NCBI GenBank assembly: GCA_002898375.1
Contig: BEIN01000008.1
Coordinates: forward strand, 36,453 to 100,452
Length of the DNA stretch: 64,000 nucleotides
Source: a bacterium HR37
Lineage (GTDB): Bacteria > Desulfobacterota_D > UBA1144 > Nemesobacterales > CSP1-2
Direction of reading: 5' to 3'
The position numbers and the translations under genes were made by a program. Shown here piece by piece: positions 1-8,017 of this stretch. The notes under the pieces are model-generated. The model was given only the letters and a program-made list of their open reading frames with translations. It was not told where the DNA came from and did no database searches. How positions within the stretch are numbered: the first letter of the stretch is position 1; each line of letters opens with the position of its first letter.

Positions 1-786
1 TGTCTCCTCTAATCTTTTCCTGTTTGTAGGATGATTACTATAGAAAAACTGTTCCAGAGGAGGAGGATCTCCATAGGTTTTTAAAATAAGTTCAAACACC
101 TTTGGTATTTCACGTGGATCATATCCAGACCTAAAAGCGTATTCGATCCCAACACGGTCAGCCTCACTTTCCTGTTTTCTTCCATGACCATTTACTGCCG
201 CAAGCGCAGTATAGATAAAGACCATGCGCGTAAGCTCTCCCAAACGTGCAAGTCCGGGAACCAGAAAGGAGCTTGCTATATAAGCCAGATTAAGAGCCCC
301 AAGCATTGCCGCTCTGGCTTTTACTCCCTCTTTAATATGTGCCTTGGATACATGTGCAATCTCATGTGAGAGTATATAAGCAAGTTGGGCTTCATTGTCT
401 AGGGTTGCAATGAGTCCCGAAGTTACATAAATGTAACCACCTCCAAAGGTAAATGCGTTTATATGGGGATCATGTACTATCTTAAAAGTATAGAAAGGAA
501 TTATAGGTCTATCTTTCTTTGCAATCTCAGCTATTTTCTGACCAATACCGCTTATATACTCTTCCAAAAAAGGATCTACATAGAGCTTACCCTCAAGAGA
601 CTTTTCCATCTCAAACATCTTTGCTGCTTTTTCTGCCTCGCGTATTTCATCCTCGTCAGAAAAAGACAATCCCTTCTGTATATCTACTATTTGAGCACAG
701 GAAAAACAGAGGAAGGCAAGAATAAGTAAAAGGACTAAACTGCAAACACGTAACTTCCTTAGCTTAAAAACACCCTCACACCCCAT
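1..786 (-). CDS. M48-family metalloprotease, BepA/LoiP-like (partial, runs off window)
   Basis: This gene is absent from the ORF track because it leaves the window at base 1. Reading the minus strand from an ATG at 786 gives 262 open codons. A hydrophobic N-terminal segment (LVLLLILAFLCFSC) looks like a signal peptide, perhaps a poor lipobox. The zinc motif HEIAH lies in the context AYILSHEIAHVSKAH, and a downstream ESEAD supplies the third ligand typical of M48 peptidases. HPTNRKR near the edge is also typical of this family. Known relatives are envelope proteases that degrade or repair outer-membrane proteins; periplasmic action here is inferred. The C-terminus, where relatives carry TPR repeats, lies outside the window. 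Confidence 0.88.
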   Translation of the reverse strand, partial: MGCEGVFKLRKLRVCSLVLLLILAFLCFSCAQIVDIQKGLSFSDEDEIREAEKAAKMFEMEKSLEGKLYVDPFLEEYISGIGQKIAEIAKKDRPIIPFYTFKIVHDPHINAFTFGGGYIYVTSGLIATLDNEAQLAYILSHEIAHVSKAHIKEGVKARAAMLGALNLAYIASSFLVPGLARLGELTRMVFIYTALAAVNGHGRKQESEADRVGIEYAFRSGYDPREIPKVFELILKTYGDPPPLEQFFYSNHPTNRKRLEET

Positions 787-851
787 ATAATCCCAACTCT
801 CCACCCCAACAGCTCCCTTCTAAATCTTATACTTCAATTAAAAGGTCTCTG

Positions 852-1193
852 TCAAGTATCCTTAAACTCCTCCGGTACTGAAATCGGAATAGGGTCAAAC
901 CCTCCTTCATACTCCTTAGCAAGGATAACGCACGTATTTCGTCCACCCGATGTATCCCAAGCTGTCCATACCATTATCTTGTGGACGTTTCCATCCGTAC
1001 CCTTAAAATCGTAGAATGTAACAATATCCCCCCAGCCCCTGGCATAGACATACTGATTCATACCGTCTAGGAGTGCTTCCTGGCAGTGTTTTAAAATAAG
1101 CTCATACTCATCGTTTTCTTTTGAAATCCTTTCAAATCCTGCTGAAATCCAACACAGGCCCAGGTCCTCTACATTTAGCCTCTTTTTCTCCAT
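852..1193 (-). CDS. hypothetical protein, 113 aa
   Basis: Soluble protein of 113 residues with no signal peptide or membrane segment and no motif I recognise. It is acidic and rich in aromatic residues (WGDIVTFYDFKG, VWTAWDT). It stands alone between the M48 gene and the divergent radical-SAM gene. The ATG start is preceded by only a weak purine-rich stretch. Coding status rests on uninterrupted length, natural composition and lack of any competing frame. Confidence 0.6.
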   Translation of the reverse strand: MEKKRLNVEDLGLCWISAGFERISKENDEYELILKHCQEALLDGMNQYVYARGWGDIVTFYDFKGTDGNVHKIMVWTAWDTSGGRNTCVILAKEYEGGFDPIPISVPEEFKDT

Positions 1194-1246
1194 ATCATTT
1201 AACCCCCAATTAAAGAGCTTAAAAGATATTTTAACAATTTTCTACC

Positions 1247-1276
1247 TTGACTAAATGGAGCGTTCTGTGAGATAAT
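1247..1276 (+). promoter_or_regulatory. sigma70-type promoter for the radical-SAM gene
   Basis: TTGACT at 1247-1252 and GATAAT at 1271-1276 are separated by 18 bp. Transcription would begin near 1283. This places the upstream ATG of the ORF track (1275) inside the -10 element and supports the start at 1311. Confidence 0.55.
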
Positions 1277-1310
1277 GCCAGTAATCAGGCTTTATCAGGG
1301 GGAGGTTGTA

Positions 1311-2732
1311 ATGAGAGTACTTCTTATACAACCCCCACAAGGCACAAACCTTGGGTTAAGTAGAGCCCTTATTACTGAACCTCTTGGACTTGAAAATGTG
1401 GCCGCTTCACTCCTTGAAGACTCACATGAAGTCAGGATACTGGACCTTAGAATCAAGAAGTTAAAGAAACTCTATGATGAAATTCGCTACTTTTCCCCCA
1501 AAGCAGTAGGTATAAGTTGCTCATTTACAACCGATGTGTACCCAACGCTAAAAATCGCAAAATATGTGAAAGAACTTGATCCAGATACCTTTGTGTTTGT
1601 GGGGGGACATCATGCATCCCTGCTTCCATCGGATCTCCTGCGGGGTCAGGTGGATGCAGTCGTAGTAGGAGAAGGGGAAATAACTACAAAAGAGATGATA
1701 AACTCTTTAGAACACAAAGGGGATGTAGCACAGGTAAAAGGGGTAATGACGCCTTATGGATTTACACCCAGAGAAATAATAAGGAACCTCGATACACTTC
1801 CCTTTCCCGCAAGACATCTCACAAAGGATTTAAGAAGGCAGTACCACATAGGTTTTGATGGACCAATGGCTTCTCTTGAAATGAGCCGTGGATGTCCTTA
1901 TGAGTGCAACTTCTGCAGTGTGTGGGTCTTTTACTCACGGAAGATAAGAGGGAAATCACCTGAGAGACTTGCTGAGGAAATAGCTGGGATAAAGGAGAAG
2001 TACATATTTCTTACCGATGACATTGCTTTTCTCCATAAGGAGCCTGCAGTTAACCTTGCTTTAAAACTAAAGGAGATGGGTATAAAGAAAAAGTTTACCT
2101 GTGAAACCAGAGCAGACGTTGTTGTTCGACACAAAGACGTTATAGCCCTATGGAAGGAGGTTGGACTCGAATTTATATTTCTTGGTCTTGAGAAAATAGA
2201 CGATGAAGGACTAAAATCGGTAAACAAACATACCAAAGCAACCGTGAATGAGAAAGCACTTGAGATCGTAAGGTCACTGGGTATAACACCTATGGCTACA
2301 TTCATAGTGGATCCAGAATGGACTGAAGAAGACTTTGAGAAGCTTAAAAGATACGTTATAGAGCACAGGCTTGAGACACCGTCATTTACAATACTTACCC
2401 CCCTTCCTGGAACGGAGGTCTATGAGGAGAGGAAAAATGAGTTGATCACACATAACTACCTTCTCTTTGATCTACTTCATGCTGTTCTACCCACAAAGCT
2501 TCCTCTAAAGGAGTTTTACACTAAATTCGCAGAGCTGTGTCATCAGGGACACAGAAATAAACGTATAGGATGGTCTTTCATGAAAAAACTACTCGTTGGT
2601 ATCCTACGGGGAAATCCCTGGGCAGCTATAAGGATTCTAAATGTAGCAAGGCTTATGAGAAATCCAGAAACATACCTAAAAGCACATAAGTACTCAGAAG
2701 AGATTCCCTTAGACCTTGGCTTTGAGTTTTAA
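1311..2732 (+). CDS. B12-binding-domain radical SAM protein
   Basis: The start is set at ATG 1311 (MRVLLIQPP), preceded by a strong GGGGGAGG ribosome site, rather than the track start at 1275. The N-terminal ~150 residues resemble a cobalamin-binding Rossmann domain (LLIQPPQG, VFVGGHHASLLP, VVGEGE). A radical SAM domain follows with the cluster motif CPYECNFC in SRGCPYECNFCSVW, then TDD and ETRAD segments typical of the family. The C-terminal ~100 residues are helical. Relatives include hopanoid and lipid methylases and other uncharacterised modifying enzymes. The substrate cannot be read from the sequence. It is a single-gene unit with its own promoter and terminator. Confidence 0.85.
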   Translation: MRVLLIQPPQGTNLGLSRALITEPLGLENVAASLLEDSHEVRILDLRIKKLKKLYDEIRYFSPKAVGISCSFTTDVYPTLKIAKYVKELDPDTFVFVGGHHASLLPSDLLRGQVDAVVVGEGEITTKEMINSLEHKGDVAQVKGVMTPYGFTPREIIRNLDTLPFPARHLTKDLRRQYHIGFDGPMASLEMSRGCPYECNFCSVWVFYSRKIRGKSPERLAEEIAGIKEKYIFLTDDIAFLHKEPAVNLALKLKEMGIKKKFTCETRADVVVRHKDVIALWKEVGLEFIFLGLEKIDDEGLKSVNKHTKATVNEKALEIVRSLGITPMATFIVDPEWTEEDFEKLKRYVIEHRLETPSFTILTPLPGTEVYEERKNELITHNYLLFDLLHAVLPTKLPLKEFYTKFAELCHQGHRNKRIGWSFMKKLLVGILRGNPWAAIRILNVARLMRNPETYLKAHKYSEEIPLDLGFEF

Positions 2733-2743
2733 TGGAGGCTAGG

Positions 2744-2776
2744 GGAAATCCGGCAAATAATGCCGGATTTCCTTTT
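2744..2776 (+). terminator. intrinsic terminator after the radical-SAM gene
   Basis: A perfect 12-bp stem, GGAAATCCGGCA paired with its complement, has a 5-nt loop and is followed by TTTT. It lies 11 bp after the stop codon. The convergent gene at 2786 could use the same hairpin from the other side. Confidence 0.85.
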
Positions 2777-2785
2777 AGGGGGTTT

Positions 2786-3067
2786 TTATAGCCTTGTTTT
2801 AGGTAATATCCTTACACCGAAGATGGATATATAGTTATCTTTCTCAACAACTGCTTCTCTTTTAGAAACACCCTCTGTAGCCGTTTTTGAACTCGTATAG
2901 AATCTAAGAAAATCTCTTTCTATATCCCCTCCCTTAACGCTATCTCTAACCTCATTTTTAACAACTGGAACATTAACCCCAAATACGTTATGCTCATTAG
3001 AAGCTAAGGAAAAAGAAGAAAAACCAAATGCAAAAACCAAAGTTGTTATAGTTAGAAACCTTTTCAT
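2786..3067 (-). CDS. small exported protein, 93 aa
   Basis: A short basic start and hydrophobic core (MKRFLTITTLVFAFGFSSFSLAS) form a clear Sec signal peptide with likely cleavage after Ala-Ser. The mature part is about 70 residues, charged and without cysteines. It contains two similar short segments, NVFGVNVPVVK near the start and SIFGVRILPK at the end, which may be a degenerate internal repeat. An AAGGAGG ribosome site precedes the ATG. The function is unknown. Confidence 0.7.
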   Translation of the reverse strand: MKRFLTITTLVFAFGFSSFSLASNEHNVFGVNVPVVKNEVRDSVKGGDIERDFLRFYTSSKTATEGVSKREAVVEKDNYISIFGVRILPKTRL

Positions 3068-3100
3068 GTTTCTTGCCTCCTTATTTAAGTATTTACCTAT

Positions 3101-3116
3101 TTAGATAAATATCTAA
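3101..3116. promoter_or_regulatory. 16-bp palindrome upstream of the 93-aa exported protein
   Basis: TTAGATA-AA-TATCTAA is a perfect inverted repeat about 35-50 bp upstream of the ATG at 3067, where a promoter should lie. It could be an operator for a dimeric repressor. In AT-rich DNA a chance palindrome of this length is possible. Confidence 0.3.
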
Positions 3117-3146
3117 TAAAAACGTTTCAAAAATAAATACTATCAG

Positions 3147-3404
3147 CTATTTTTTAAGGTCAAAAACAGAGTAGACCTTTTCACACTTGGGACAGCTTAT
3201 GCTATCTGAGTCACCTGAGTCTATAAACACAGCCCCAAGCCTTTTAGAAAACCTCTTTGCCTCTTCAATTTTCTCAGACCTAACCTTCTCAGAATACTCT
3301 TCCTGCCAGCTTAGAGGGTTTATTTCAAGTTTAAAAAACCTTTCTTTTGATACATAGACATGAATACTACAACCACACTCACAGTGTAAAAAGACAATTG
3401 GCAT
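3147..3404 (-). CDS. small zinc-ribbon-like protein, 85 aa
   Basis: An N-terminal HCECGCSIHV and a C-terminal CPKC give two cysteine clusters about 60 residues apart. This would make a split zinc ribbon around a charged helical middle. No signal peptide is present. It lies upstream of the 93-aa protein and downstream of the methyltransferase on the same strand. Function unknown. Confidence 0.6.
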   Translation of the reverse strand: MPIVFLHCECGCSIHVYVSKERFFKLEINPLSWQEEYSEKVRSEKIEEAKRFSKRLGAVFIDSGDSDSISCPKCEKVYSVFDLKK

Positions 3405-3425
3405 TATATATTACCTCAAACGATA

Positions 3426-4049
3426 TCAGAGCTTTTTAAAGCAGCAATAGATAAAACGTTGCTCAGTTCCCCATGGGGTAATGTGTTTTTCACCAACACT
3501 TTCAATCAGCTTAAAACCCTCTCCAAGCTCGTTTTGCAAGGTATAGGGAGTATACCTGATAACATCAAGCCCGCTACACTTAGGAGGACCATCAATAGCA
3601 AAGGTTGCAATTATAGCATACGCTCCTTTTTTTAAGCAATTCTCCATAACCCTGACATAACTTCTACGCTCCTTAGGATCCAAAAGAAAATGAAATAAAG
3701 CACGGTCATGCCATATATCGTACCAATCTTTGGGCAGATTAACACAGGTTACATCTCCCTCTACCCATACGATCTTATCAGCATCTAAACCAAAAATAGA
3801 TTTCGCAATAGATAGAGCAACGGGTGATATATCTAAAACAGTAATATTTTTAAACCCTTCCTTTATAAGATCCAGAGCAAAACTTGAGGTTCCCCCTCCA
3901 ACATCTATTATGCGCGCAGAGCTATCTACACCAAGCTTCTTAACTATCCGAAGAGATGTTTCAAGGTGGTCTTTATACCAGCTAACCTCACTGGGGCCTT
4001 TAGTCTTATAGATTCTATCCCAATGAGATTTCCGTTCCAAACTGCTCAT
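3426..4049 (-). CDS. class I SAM-dependent methyltransferase
   Basis: The SAM-binding motif I is ARIIDVGGGTSSFALDLI, followed by the acidic loop VLDISPVAL and the post-motif WVEGDVT. The opening HWDRIYKTKGPSEVSWYK is characteristic of a family of ~200-residue methyltransferases resembling thiopurine methyltransferases. ATG 4049 is preferred over the TTG at 4067 used by the track. The GNAT gene upstream ends 25 bp away on the same strand, so the two are probably co-transcribed. Substrate unknown. Confidence 0.78.
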   Translation of the reverse strand: MSSLERKSHWDRIYKTKGPSEVSWYKDHLETSLRIVKKLGVDSSARIIDVGGGTSSFALDLIKEGFKNITVLDISPVALSIAKSIFGLDADKIVWVEGDVTCVNLPKDWYDIWHDRALFHFLLDPKERRSYVRVMENCLKKGAYAIIATFAIDGPPKCSGLDVIRYTPYTLQNELGEGFKLIESVGEKHITPWGTEQRFIYCCFKKL

Positions 4050-4073
4050 TTTATTTTTTGCAGACAAAAACCA

Positions 4074-4538
4074 CTAACGGGGATATTTATTATATAGAAC
4101 CAAGAATACCGCATTTCCCTCTTTTTTACTTCTGTAGAAATCCTGTACGTAACCGTTTATCTCAAAACCGTGTCTAAGATAGAGGATTATTGCATTTTTA
4201 TTTCCCGCTTCCACATCGATAAAAACCTTTTTGGCCCTTATTTCCCTTGATTTCTGTATCATTTGCTTTAAAAGTAAGGAACCATATCCTTTTCGTCTGT
4301 ACCCCTCATCAATATAGAGACTGTCTATAAAAACCGAATTGTTCCACCTTTGCCACTCTGCCGATATAAAGCCAATAACCTTTCCATCCTCTTCAGCAAC
4401 ATAGATGAAATGATCCTCATCCCCGATTTGCTTCTCTATTTCGTCCTCTATTATCTCTATGCTCTCTGTAGATGATTGTTTTTCAATTTTTGCACAGGTT
4501 TTAACATCGTCCTTTGTAGCTTCTCTTACAATAGCCAT
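4074..4538 (-). CDS. GNAT-family N-acetyltransferase
   Basis: This 154-residue protein is a single GNAT domain. The acetyl-CoA loop is YRRKGYGSLLLKQM, preceded by the beta4 strand VFIDSLYIDEG. A later EAGNKNAIILYLRHGFEINGY segment is typical of RimI-like members. It probably acetylates an amine on a protein N-terminus or small molecule. It is first in a pair with the downstream methyltransferase. Confidence 0.82.
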   Translation of the reverse strand: MAIVREATKDDVKTCAKIEKQSSTESIEIIEDEIEKQIGDEDHFIYVAEEDGKVIGFISAEWQRWNNSVFIDSLYIDEGYRRKGYGSLLLKQMIQKSREIRAKKVFIDVEAGNKNAIILYLRHGFEINGYVQDFYRSKKEGNAVFLVLYNKYPR

Positions 4539-4684
4539 AACAAAACTCTATTATTTAACCTCCCTTTTGTTTCAAAGTGTCTACTAATATAATCTACCAT
4601 TTGCTTTGAGATTCTCAATTTAGAAAGCCACCCAAAAAGGTATTTTAACCCATTAAAATTACAGCTAAAATTAGCATATACTAC

Positions 4685-5350
4685 ATGTGTGGACGATATA
4701 CGCTTACAGCAAACATAGATACTATCTCCCAAAGATTCAAACTCGATGCCCATGGGTTAAAGACTGAACCACGGTATAATATTGCCCCATCACAGGAAGC
4801 ACCTGTTATAGTGGTGGAAGATGGTAAAGTACTTAAGATGATGAGATGGGGGCTTATACCTTCCTGGGCAAAGGATGAATCCATAGCATCTAAAACGATA
4901 AACGCAAGGGCAGAGACACTTCACCATAGACCCAGCTTCAAAAAGAGCCTAACAGAAAAGAGATGCCTTGTTCCAGCAGATGGTTTCTACGAGTGGAAAA
5001 AAGAAGGCAGGAAAAAAATTCCTATACGGTTTGTACTTAAAAACAGAGACGTATTTGCCTTCGCAGGGCTATGGGATACATGGAGAAATCAAAGAGGGGA
5101 GCTCATTTTCTCCTTTACAATAATAACAACCCAAGCAAATGACTTAATACGTCCAATTCATGACCGTATGCCCGTTATCCTAAAAAGAGAGTACGAAGAG
5201 CTGTGGTTGGACCCTGAAGTAAATGACATAGATAAGCTCCTTTCCCTCCTGATTCCATATCCACCAGAGATGATGGAAGCATACAGGGTTTCAAGCCTGG
5301 TTAACTCCCCAAAAGAAGACTCCCCAGAGTGTATAAAACCAGTTGGGTGA
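4685..5350 (+). CDS. SRAP-domain protein (YedK/HMCES family)
   Basis: The protein begins MCGRYTLT, leaving Cys2 at the mature N-terminus, the residue that crosslinks to abasic sites in single-stranded DNA. Other family signatures are RYNIAPSQ, INARAETL, PADGFYEWKK and IHDRMPVIL, the last containing the conserved histidine. At 221 residues it is full length for a bacterial member. Known relatives shield abasic sites at replication forks. It is followed in the same direction by the MBL-fold gene. Confidence 0.93.
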   Translation: MCGRYTLTANIDTISQRFKLDAHGLKTEPRYNIAPSQEAPVIVVEDGKVLKMMRWGLIPSWAKDESIASKTINARAETLHHRPSFKKSLTEKRCLVPADGFYEWKKEGRKKIPIRFVLKNRDVFAFAGLWDTWRNQRGELIFSFTIITTQANDLIRPIHDRMPVILKREYEELWLDPEVNDIDKLLSLLIPYPPEMMEAYRVSSLVNSPKEDSPECIKPVG

Positions 5351-5455
5351 GTTTGGATTTATCGAGCAAATATGAAACCGCTATTTGAAGCAAGTTCCTA
5401 AAACATGCTAACTTGTAAATTGGCCAACTCAAAGCTACACTATTGATGATTGATA

Positions 5456-6421
5456 ATGATTGAGTATGACGAGGGGATCCATCTTAAAGGAACAGACCTA
5501 TGGTTTGATTCACAAAAGAAGGTTCAACTCTCTTTCATTTCTAATGCAAACACAAACTGCATAGTATCACATGAGAAGATTATAGCCACTCCGCAGACAA
5601 TAAAGCTTCTGGAGAAAAGGATAAAAAACTCGGTTGTACTTCCTTGCCCTTTTAACCATCCTTTCAGTCTAGGGAGGATTCAGATAGAGATCATACCGGC
5701 TGGATACATACCGGGTTCTGCACAGATAGTTGTAGAATTTGATGGGAAGAGAATCATCTATACGGGTGATTTCAAACTGAGCCCAAATGAAACCTCAGAG
5801 CCTATTCAGATAAAAAAGTGCGATATATTAATTATGAAGTGCAGATACGGACTACCAAAATACGTATTCCCCTCACCACAGGGTGTGGTTGAGTCAATAA
5901 CAGATTTTGTTGAAAACTCCCTTCTTTCGGGAAAAATCCCGGTGCTTTTGGTTGAGACACTTGGAGAAGCCCAAGACATAATAAAGATTTTAGGAAACAA
6001 AGGCCACAAGCTCAGCCTCCATAGCTCGATCTACAGAACCGTAAAGATATACGAAGAATTCGGAATCAGATTCTCAAACTACGAGAGGTTTAGACCAAGT
6101 CAAATAGAAGGCAAGGTGGTTCTTATGCCCTTCTTCTTAAGAGGATCAGAAGTGGTTGAGAGAATCGAGAATAAAAAGATTGGAGTGGTCATGGGATGGG
6201 CTATAGATAAAGCCTTTACAAAGTCACTTTTCAAAGCCGATGAGGTGTTCCCACTTAGCAACATTGCAGGCTACGATGAGCTTATTCAGTTTGTAGAGAT
6301 TGTAAAACCCAAAGAGGTATACCTGGTTTACGGTTTCAGCACAGAGTTTGCAAGAACCCTTCAGAAAAGGGGCTTTAATGCAAAGCCTCTTGAAACCCCT
6401 TCACAGCTAAAACTATTTTAA
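5456..6421 (+). CDS. MBL-fold exonuclease-like protein lacking metal ligands
   Basis: The layout matches the ligase-associated putative exonucleases of the beta-lactamase fold: ATPQT, the PAG-x-x-x-GSAQI segment, YTGDFKLSP, then YGLPKYVFP. The signature metal site is missing. The HxHxDH region reads FISNANTNCIVSH, and the later histidine in PAGH is Tyr (PAGYIPGSAQ). The Asp of TGDF remains. The protein is about 320 residues and otherwise undamaged, which suggests an inactive relative kept for binding or scaffolding rather than a decaying gene. ATG 5456 is chosen over the upstream TTG. Confidence 0.7.
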   Translation: MIEYDEGIHLKGTDLWFDSQKKVQLSFISNANTNCIVSHEKIIATPQTIKLLEKRIKNSVVLPCPFNHPFSLGRIQIEIIPAGYIPGSAQIVVEFDGKRIIYTGDFKLSPNETSEPIQIKKCDILIMKCRYGLPKYVFPSPQGVVESITDFVENSLLSGKIPVLLVETLGEAQDIIKILGNKGHKLSLHSSIYRTVKIYEEFGIRFSNYERFRPSQIEGKVVLMPFFLRGSEVVERIENKKIGVVMGWAIDKAFTKSLFKADEVFPLSNIAGYDELIQFVEIVKPKEVYLVYGFSTEFARTLQKRGFNAKPLETPSQLKLF

Positions 6422-6438
6422 TTCTAAGGAGATACTAA

Positions 6439-6858
6439 ATGGCGGTAAAAACCCTACGTTTTACCCTAGAGACAAAAGGAGAGACAGACCTAATAGATAT
6501 AACCCGCAATGTAGAAAAAGCCATAAAGGACTCTGGGATATCCTCGGGTATAGCCACGGTGTTTGTTCCTGGCTCTACAGCAGGGATAACCACCATAGAA
6601 TACGAAAGCGGGGCAATAAAAGACTTTCAGAGGGCAGTTGAAAGGTTGATCCCCAAAGGGATACCCTATGAGCATGATGCAAGGTGGGGTGATGGAAACG
6701 GATACTCCCATATAAGGGCCTCTTTTCTCGGTCCATCCCTAACCGTTCCGTTTTCATCTTCGAGGTTGCTTACCGGTACATGGCAACAGATTGTGCTTGT
6801 GGATTTTGATAACAGACCAAGAAGAAGAGAGATTATAGTACAGGTTGTTGGTGAATAG
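6439..6858 (+). CDS. YjbQ/UPF0047 family protein
   Basis: A 139-residue single-domain protein with the family hallmarks VFVPGSTAGITTIEYE, HDARWGDGNGYSHIRASFLGPS and WQQIVLVDFDNRPR. The conserved histidines sit in YEHDARW and YSHIRA. Members have been reported to have weak thiamine-phosphate synthase activity, but the physiological role is uncertain. It starts 17 bp after the MBL-fold gene, with an AAGGAG ribosome site, so the two form a likely operon. Confidence 0.9.
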   Translation: MAVKTLRFTLETKGETDLIDITRNVEKAIKDSGISSGIATVFVPGSTAGITTIEYESGAIKDFQRAVERLIPKGIPYEHDARWGDGNGYSHIRASFLGPSLTVPFSSSRLLTGTWQQIVLVDFDNRPRRREIIVQVVGE

Positions 6859-6861
6859 GCA

Positions 6862-6885
6862 GGGTGCAATGTAAGAATTGCACCC
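6862..6885. terminator. shared hairpin between convergent genes
   Basis: GGGTGCAAT and ATTGCACCC form a 9-bp stem with a 6-nt loop between the stops of yjbQ and the convergent reductase gene. The T-run is poor on both sides, so termination may be partial or bidirectional. Confidence 0.5.
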
Positions 6886-6897
6886 CTTTGACAAAAT

Positions 6898-7557
6898 TTA
6901 CACAAACTTTACCGAAAAGTGCCTTGGCTTATACCTAAGATTGAGGTTGATTATCAAGGGGGTTATAGCCTCTACCATCATAGATACCTCAAGTGGACCT
7001 GCATCCAAAGCCCTTAACTTTGGCATATCTTCTGTAAGTTTTTTCACAACAGCCTTTGCTTCCTCATCGTCTCCACATATGACAACATCATAGTCCAGTT
7101 CCTTATCTATTTTGCTCAACTCCTTTGCAGGAAGGTTATGATAGGCTGAAACCAGTTTTACCCCTTCAGGCAATGCTTCCTTTATCTCAAGTGCACAAGA
7201 GCCCTGAGGTGGGGGAGTGTACATAAAGTAATTTCCCTTCTTTACCATTGACACAACAGGGGTAATAACAATCTGGTTTGTAAAGCTGTCTCTTATCTGC
7301 CTTACGGTTGATGCCGCATACTCTGGAGGTATGCTTATTACAACGACCTCAGCAGAACGCGCCGCATCTGCATTGGGCATTCCGTGTATGTTTGGAGTAA
7401 TGCCCAGTTTCGATAGGGTTTCTATGTACTCTGAGGCTATTTTCTTTGCCTTTTCATCGCTTCTTGAGCCTATAAATATCTCGTGGCCTGCCTTTGACCA
7501 TCGAAGTACCAGCCCCTCAGCTATATCCCCGGTTCCGCCTAAAAGAGCTATCTTCAT
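6898..7557 (-). CDS. F420-dependent NADP reductase-like protein (NpdG family)
   Basis: The N-terminus MKIALLGGTGDIAEGL is the dinucleotide-binding fold seen in NpdG proteins, followed by IFIGSRSDEKAKKIA, which contacts the NADP phosphate. EVVVISIPPEYAAST and SAYHNLPAKEL are also typical. Members transfer hydride between NADPH and coenzyme F420. Whether this organism makes F420 cannot be judged from this window. The protein is 219 residues, full length, and has a GGAGAGAGGAG ribosome site. Confidence 0.8.
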   Translation of the reverse strand: MKIALLGGTGDIAEGLVLRWSKAGHEIFIGSRSDEKAKKIASEYIETLSKLGITPNIHGMPNADAARSAEVVVISIPPEYAASTVRQIRDSFTNQIVITPVVSMVKKGNYFMYTPPPQGSCALEIKEALPEGVKLVSAYHNLPAKELSKIDKELDYDVVICGDDEEAKAVVKKLTEDMPKLRALDAGPLEVSMMVEAITPLIINLNLRYKPRHFSVKFV

Positions 7558-7596
7558 CTCCTCTCTCCTTCTTAAAAAATTTTTAGTTCAATTGTA

Positions 7597-7962
7597 CTAA
7601 AATTTTTTGCTAAAGTATAGGAAGAAAAACATACTTTCCTGGGAAAACAAATCAAAATCCTCTTCCTCATCCCTTCTTACAGGAAGGGAAACAAAGGGTA
7701 TTCCTCCAAGGATAACCCTTGTTTTTTCGCTATCCCCAAAGTAGCTGTTTTCTTTTGAGAAAGTTTTAGGGGAAAAAGCCCTTAGAAGCAAGGCAAAATT
7801 AGGCCTTTCGTATCTCTTTAGTTCCGAAAAGCCGTTTGACTTTATAACCTCCACAATATTTAAAAGCATACTGCCTTCTTTTTTTAACTCACTTTCCTGT
7901 GCACCAACACCGTTTACGGAAACAAAAAGAATAGCAAGGATAACCAGAATAACCCTTCTCAT
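7597..7962 (-). CDS. exported hypothetical protein, 121 aa
   Basis: MRRVILVILAILFVSVNGVGAQE is a Sec signal peptide with a VGA-Q cleavage site. The remaining ~100 residues are charged with no recognised domain. A GGAG ribosome site precedes the ATG. The next gene downstream, the NpdG-like reductase, starts 40 bp after its stop. Confidence 0.65.
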   Translation of the reverse strand: MRRVILVILAILFVSVNGVGAQESELKKEGSMLLNIVEVIKSNGFSELKRYERPNFALLLRAFSPKTFSKENSYFGDSEKTRVILGGIPFVSLPVRRDEEEDFDLFSQESMFFFLYFSKKF

Positions 7963-7988
7963 ATCTCTCCGACCTTTATTCTCTCTAA

Positions 7989-8017
7989 ATGATATATAAT
8001 CACTTTATCCAGGTCAA
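7989..8017 (-). promoter_or_regulatory. sigma70-type promoter for the 121-aa exported protein
   Basis: On the minus strand, TTGACC (8017-8012) and TATCAT (7994-7989) are spaced by 17 bp, just upstream of the ATG at 7962. The element overlaps the final codon of the upstream hydrolase gene. Confidence 0.5.
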
